Shown here: piece by piece, positions 7,241 through 10,000 of the stretch | How positions within the stretch are numbered: position 1 is the first letter of the stretch | Layout: each line of letters opens with the position of its first letter | From: Actinidia chinensis | Taxonomy: Eukaryota; Streptophyta; Magnoliopsida; Ericales; Actinidiaceae | Direction: 5' to 3' | NCBI GenBank assembly: GCA_009663005.1 | Contig: VIGQ01000338.1 | Span: 50,001-60,000 of the forward strand | Length of the DNA: 10,000 bases | Made by a program: the position numbers and the translations under genes | The notes under the pieces: generated by a model | Told to the model about the DNA's origin: nothing | The model's database searches: none | What the model saw: the letters and a program-made list of their open reading frames with translations, nothing else

Positions 7241-7716
7241 GTCCGCAGTTTCAAGTGATTGGAATTATTGAATGGAGAGAGAATACAAATTAATTTATTT
7301 TGCAGTAACCATCCAAAAGGGACCCAAACTCTTATTTGCATTGATGATCGTCAATAAATGAATCTTAAAAAAAACTTAATGATCAAAATGCATTTAAAAC
7401 ATACCCTAATTTTTTTTTGTTAAATATTCCGTAAGATTTGAAATTGTGACGCTTAGGCTATATTTCAAAATTGTGCCAAAGAATGAGAAAAAAAATAAGA
7501 AAGTGCACTAATGATTCTAAGACAAGTATTCTTCATGTTGAAAGAAACGGCAACGGATCTTTATCTTAAATTCTTTACGCGTGGACCTATAACCATGTTA
7601 TCAGGAACCGTATTAAACAATCCGTTCAATCGACAAACGGACAATGAACAGTACGGTTCAATTAATTTACCGGAAAAATACATGTGAAACCGGATTGACG
7701 TAGATAAAACGGACGA

Positions 7717-7757
<41 letters not shown>

Positions 7758-8040
7758 AAAAAAAAAAAAAGAATCAGTGAATTGGCTGGTATTTAGGAAC
7801 GAGCGGATTTTTGAAAAAAGTAAAAAAATAAAAAATAAAAAATTGCACAAGATTTAAAAAATATGATTTTGTTGTTAGTCACTATAGTATCTTTAATGAA
7901 TTCAAAAACACCTCACTAGTTCGCGCCCCGTTGAACATGATTTCGACAGTTTGATTAACCCAGAGCAATATCAGAACGTAGAAACATGGCTGTAAACGAC
8001 ACTGTCTTCTTGTCGATTAAATGCAACATTTAACATGCGA
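7241..8040. other. AT-rich intergenic DNA with poly(A) run
   Basis: No gene is seen. 7724-7756 is a run of 33 A, then one C and 13 more A (to 7770), preceded by seven T. It may be the tail of a retroposed sequence or simple slippage; I found no target-site duplication or upstream LINE/SINE body. 7550-7715 has repeated AACGG/ACGG and AACCG motifs without clear structure. 7795-7870 is further A-rich low-complexity sequence. Confidence 0.4.
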
Positions 8041-8046
8041 TCGTTG

Positions 8047-8135
8047 TGACGTCAGTAAGATAAACAAACAGAAAACTAACAAAAAGCAGACTGCTAGCTA
8101 TAAATTGAGTTACATGCAGGTCGCACATTCTTCTC
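8047..8135 (+). promoter_or_regulatory. Candidate core promoter, plus strand
   Basis: TGACGTCA at 8047-8054 is a perfect 8-bp palindrome of the C-box/CRE type bound by plant bZIP (TGA-class) factors. TATAAAT follows at 8099-8105. About 25-32 bases downstream lie CA and TTCTCTCACA, a typical plant initiator and CT-rich leader (8124-8140). The spacing fits a real RNA polymerase II promoter. No gene is identifiable behind it, so a non-coding transcript, a frame-broken gene or chance remains possible. Confidence 0.35.
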
Positions 8136-8460
8136 TCACACCTTACCTTTGATTATCTCTTCTCTTACAGTAATATATTTATTATTTATAATTAAATATA
8201 TCGAGATATGTATTATCAAAAATTATCACTGTAAAAAAGAGTTAAACTAAATTAAAAAATCCAGCTGGGATGTGATGCACACAAAACAACAATAGGTATA
8301 GAGGCCGCTATAGTGACGAGCAGAAAGACTGGCCATCCGCTTACATTGGACACAAATCTATAAATCAACATAAACGCCATCTTGTGCTTTTTTTGCCCTG
8401 CTGTACCACCAATAAATTGCGCACTGCTATTATTTTTAATAATACACATTATTACATTTT
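8136..8460. other. Unassigned DNA downstream of the candidate promoter
   Basis: After a CT-rich stretch ending CTTACAG at 8169 the sequence becomes very AT-rich to about 8260. A minus-strand open frame at 8252-8449 (65 codons) has a hydrophobic stretch (GWPVFLLVTIAASIPIVV) resembling one membrane segment, but no recognisable family and no supporting signals. I do not claim it as a gene. The plus strand has no useful frame. Confidence 0.2.
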
Positions 8461-9560
8461 TGATATTGTGTTTTTTCTTTTTATCCGCCCTAGTTGCTAG
8501 CTAAGTTTGTACGATAGGCTGCCCTGCATATTTGACGTACACGTGACCGTGTGTATTCCCCTGATTCCTCGTTGTGTCCCTCTGTCAGTACCGCTACTTT
8601 GCCCGCCCAACCCTTCACGTATTCGTGTTGTACGTGGTTTTTGATTACTTTTTATAAAACTTATATTATTTTGCTGGGTCCTACTGTTCACTATGACTAC
8701 GTAGTCATTAACTCTAGACTATGTCGCTTTTTGTGGTAACTCCGGCGGTTAGGTTTGTGAGAGTATTAAGTCAGGTCGGAGACAAGTAGATTAGGATCTT
8801 CCCTTGTCCTATACAGTACTGGACAGACGCAGTTACCATTTACGTGAGACCCTGTTTTTATGATTATAGCTTCCGTGCTTTATGTGTTAATATTGTGCAA
8901 TTATTTCTATTTTGTTAATCTAAATTTGTACAGATTTTCCACGTGTCATCAGTTGTTACCATTTATATGTACGTAGTATTTTTTTTAAGATTGTAGGACA
9001 TACAATAGAATACAGTAGAAGCTTCGAATTAATACCTTACCATACGACAATTTTGAATCACAGTTTAGCACACGTATGCACACTGATATAAGTTAAATCG
9101 TGCTCGTGACGTTATACAAGAAGCAGGGATTTTCGAGTTTTGTTGGACTCCGCTAGTCGAGTCTTTGGCACGGGAGCGCTCACACGAATGCGATCTGATA
9201 GAGCGTAGCAAGCATGTATAGATTATATATACGTTATTGCACAGTTACACAGGAGAATAACATTGGAATGCACATTAGTGCACTGGAATGCAGAGTAGTC
9301 GGGTCACAGTTATGAATCGCCATCTGTAGATTGATTACGGTGTATGTGGATTGTCAGGATTGGATTAAACACTAGAACGGAATACTGTGAGTGTTGGGGT
9401 TGGTGTTCGCATGAAACAACGGAAGTGAGACTACATAGACGAGTACGATGGTATTACTGGACCCAGAGTAGGATTTCCAACTGATGGGTTAGGGTAAAAT
9501 TTGTAGTATTATAACCCCCCCATAACCCTGTGTTTCTCTTCTTATCTCTGTTCCAATAAA
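8461..9560. other. No identifiable gene; more even base composition
   Basis: About 1.1 kb with visibly more even base use and more CG and TACG/ACGT words than the AT-rich DNA before it. I see no long frame, splice pattern, tRNA or transposon end. It holds a G-box CACGTG at 8540-8545, a perfect 16-bp palindrome at 8693-8708 and a short direct repeat (TGGAATGCA at 9264-9272 and 9284-9292) flanking GCACATTAGTGC. Small frames on both strands at 8497-8739 lack recognisable proteins. Confidence 0.3.
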
Positions 9561-10000
9561 ATATACCGGTTATAGAGGTGTTCCTAATTGGCATTTTATT
9601 AATTGAAGCAGGGGTTTCGCACGGGTGCTCGTTTGATCATTATGGGCACGCCGGACGTTCCTGGATTTGAGCCCCGGTCGATTTGCAGGTATCGGATGCG
9701 TATGAAATCGCTTTTGTGTTCTTTGTGATCGTAAACCTTCAAGAGTAAATAGGAAAATCAAATCTCTCATTGCCTGTTATTCAACTATCATTATGCTATC
9801 GTATTGGCCTATTACTCCTTACTCCCTCATTGATTTCATGTGTCTTAGTTGGCCATTGCACAAACGTTCAAAATCACTATGAGAGGGTAGAATTTACAAA
9901 CCATATCCGAGTCTATCTGGCCCCCTTGAACAAAAGTCCAGAATTAAGTTATATATGGCCATAAATGTAAAGAATGGTTCATATGGGACATTGATAATTT
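9561..10000. other. Unassigned DNA
   Basis: Nothing identifiable. 9590-9735 has a GC-richer island with GGGCACG and TTTGAGCCCCGG, vaguely like the B box of tRNA-derived SINEs, but without a convincing A box or tail. The two small frames (9570-9770 minus, 9770-9964 plus) show no recognisable domain. Confidence 0.3.

Noticed and set aside
7724..7770. Poly(A) tail of a LINE or processed pseudogene
   Set aside because: No retroposon body or target-site duplication could be found around it; simple slippage explains it equally well.
8252..8449. Small membrane protein on the minus strand
   Set aside because: One hydrophobic stretch is common by chance in AT-rich DNA; no family, promoter or conservation supports it.
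9640..9700. tRNA-derived SINE or tRNA gene
   Set aside because: TTTGAGCCCCGG resembles a B box, but no proper A box at the right distance, no cloverleaf and no tail were found.

Overview
The window looks like nuclear DNA of a dicot plant. It is AT-rich and dominated by decayed repeats: the 3' end of a Ty3/gypsy-type retrotransposon with its LTR, a Harbinger/Tourist-like MITE, a hAT-like fragment and a dispersed repeat in two copies. It contains one recognisable gene, a class of small glycine-rich RNA-binding protein (GRP7/GRP8 type) found in plants. There are no bacterial features, long ORFs or CRISPR-like arrays.

Layout: 1-373 holds a GC-richer open segment that may be a last exon, followed by T-rich DNA resembling a 3'UTR. 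1004-1365 is a five-copy tandem repeat of about 75 bp. 1430-1865 is a long field of CACGGC/CACGAC motifs. About 1950-3142 carries a polypurine tract followed by a TG...CA LTR, so the two upstream repeat fields may be the hypervariable 3' region of the same retroelement. 3143-3728 is mostly unassigned. 3729-4117 and 5601-5978 are two copies of one roughly 380-bp repeat. Between them lie a MITE (4498-4920) and a hAT-like fragment (5346-5597). 5979-7150 is the GRP gene on the minus strand. 7150-8090 is AT-rich and includes a long poly(A) run. 8047-8135 resembles a plus-strand core promoter with no identifiable gene behind it. 8460-10000 holds nothing I can identify.

The main result is the GRP gene. 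No long ORF reveals it, because single-base insertions and deletions break its frame about every 20-60 bases. Nearly every expected RRM residue is still present if the frame is allowed to slip, and the intron sits at the usual GRP position with GT...AG ends. This pattern favours unpolished long-read sequence over an old pseudogene, though a young pseudogene is not excluded. If it is error, other genes here may be hidden the same way, and absence of ORFs is weak evidence of absence of genes.

I found no undescribed biological system. The items most worth checking are the broken GRP gene, its duplicated 3'UTR, and the tandem repeats next to the retroelement 3' end.
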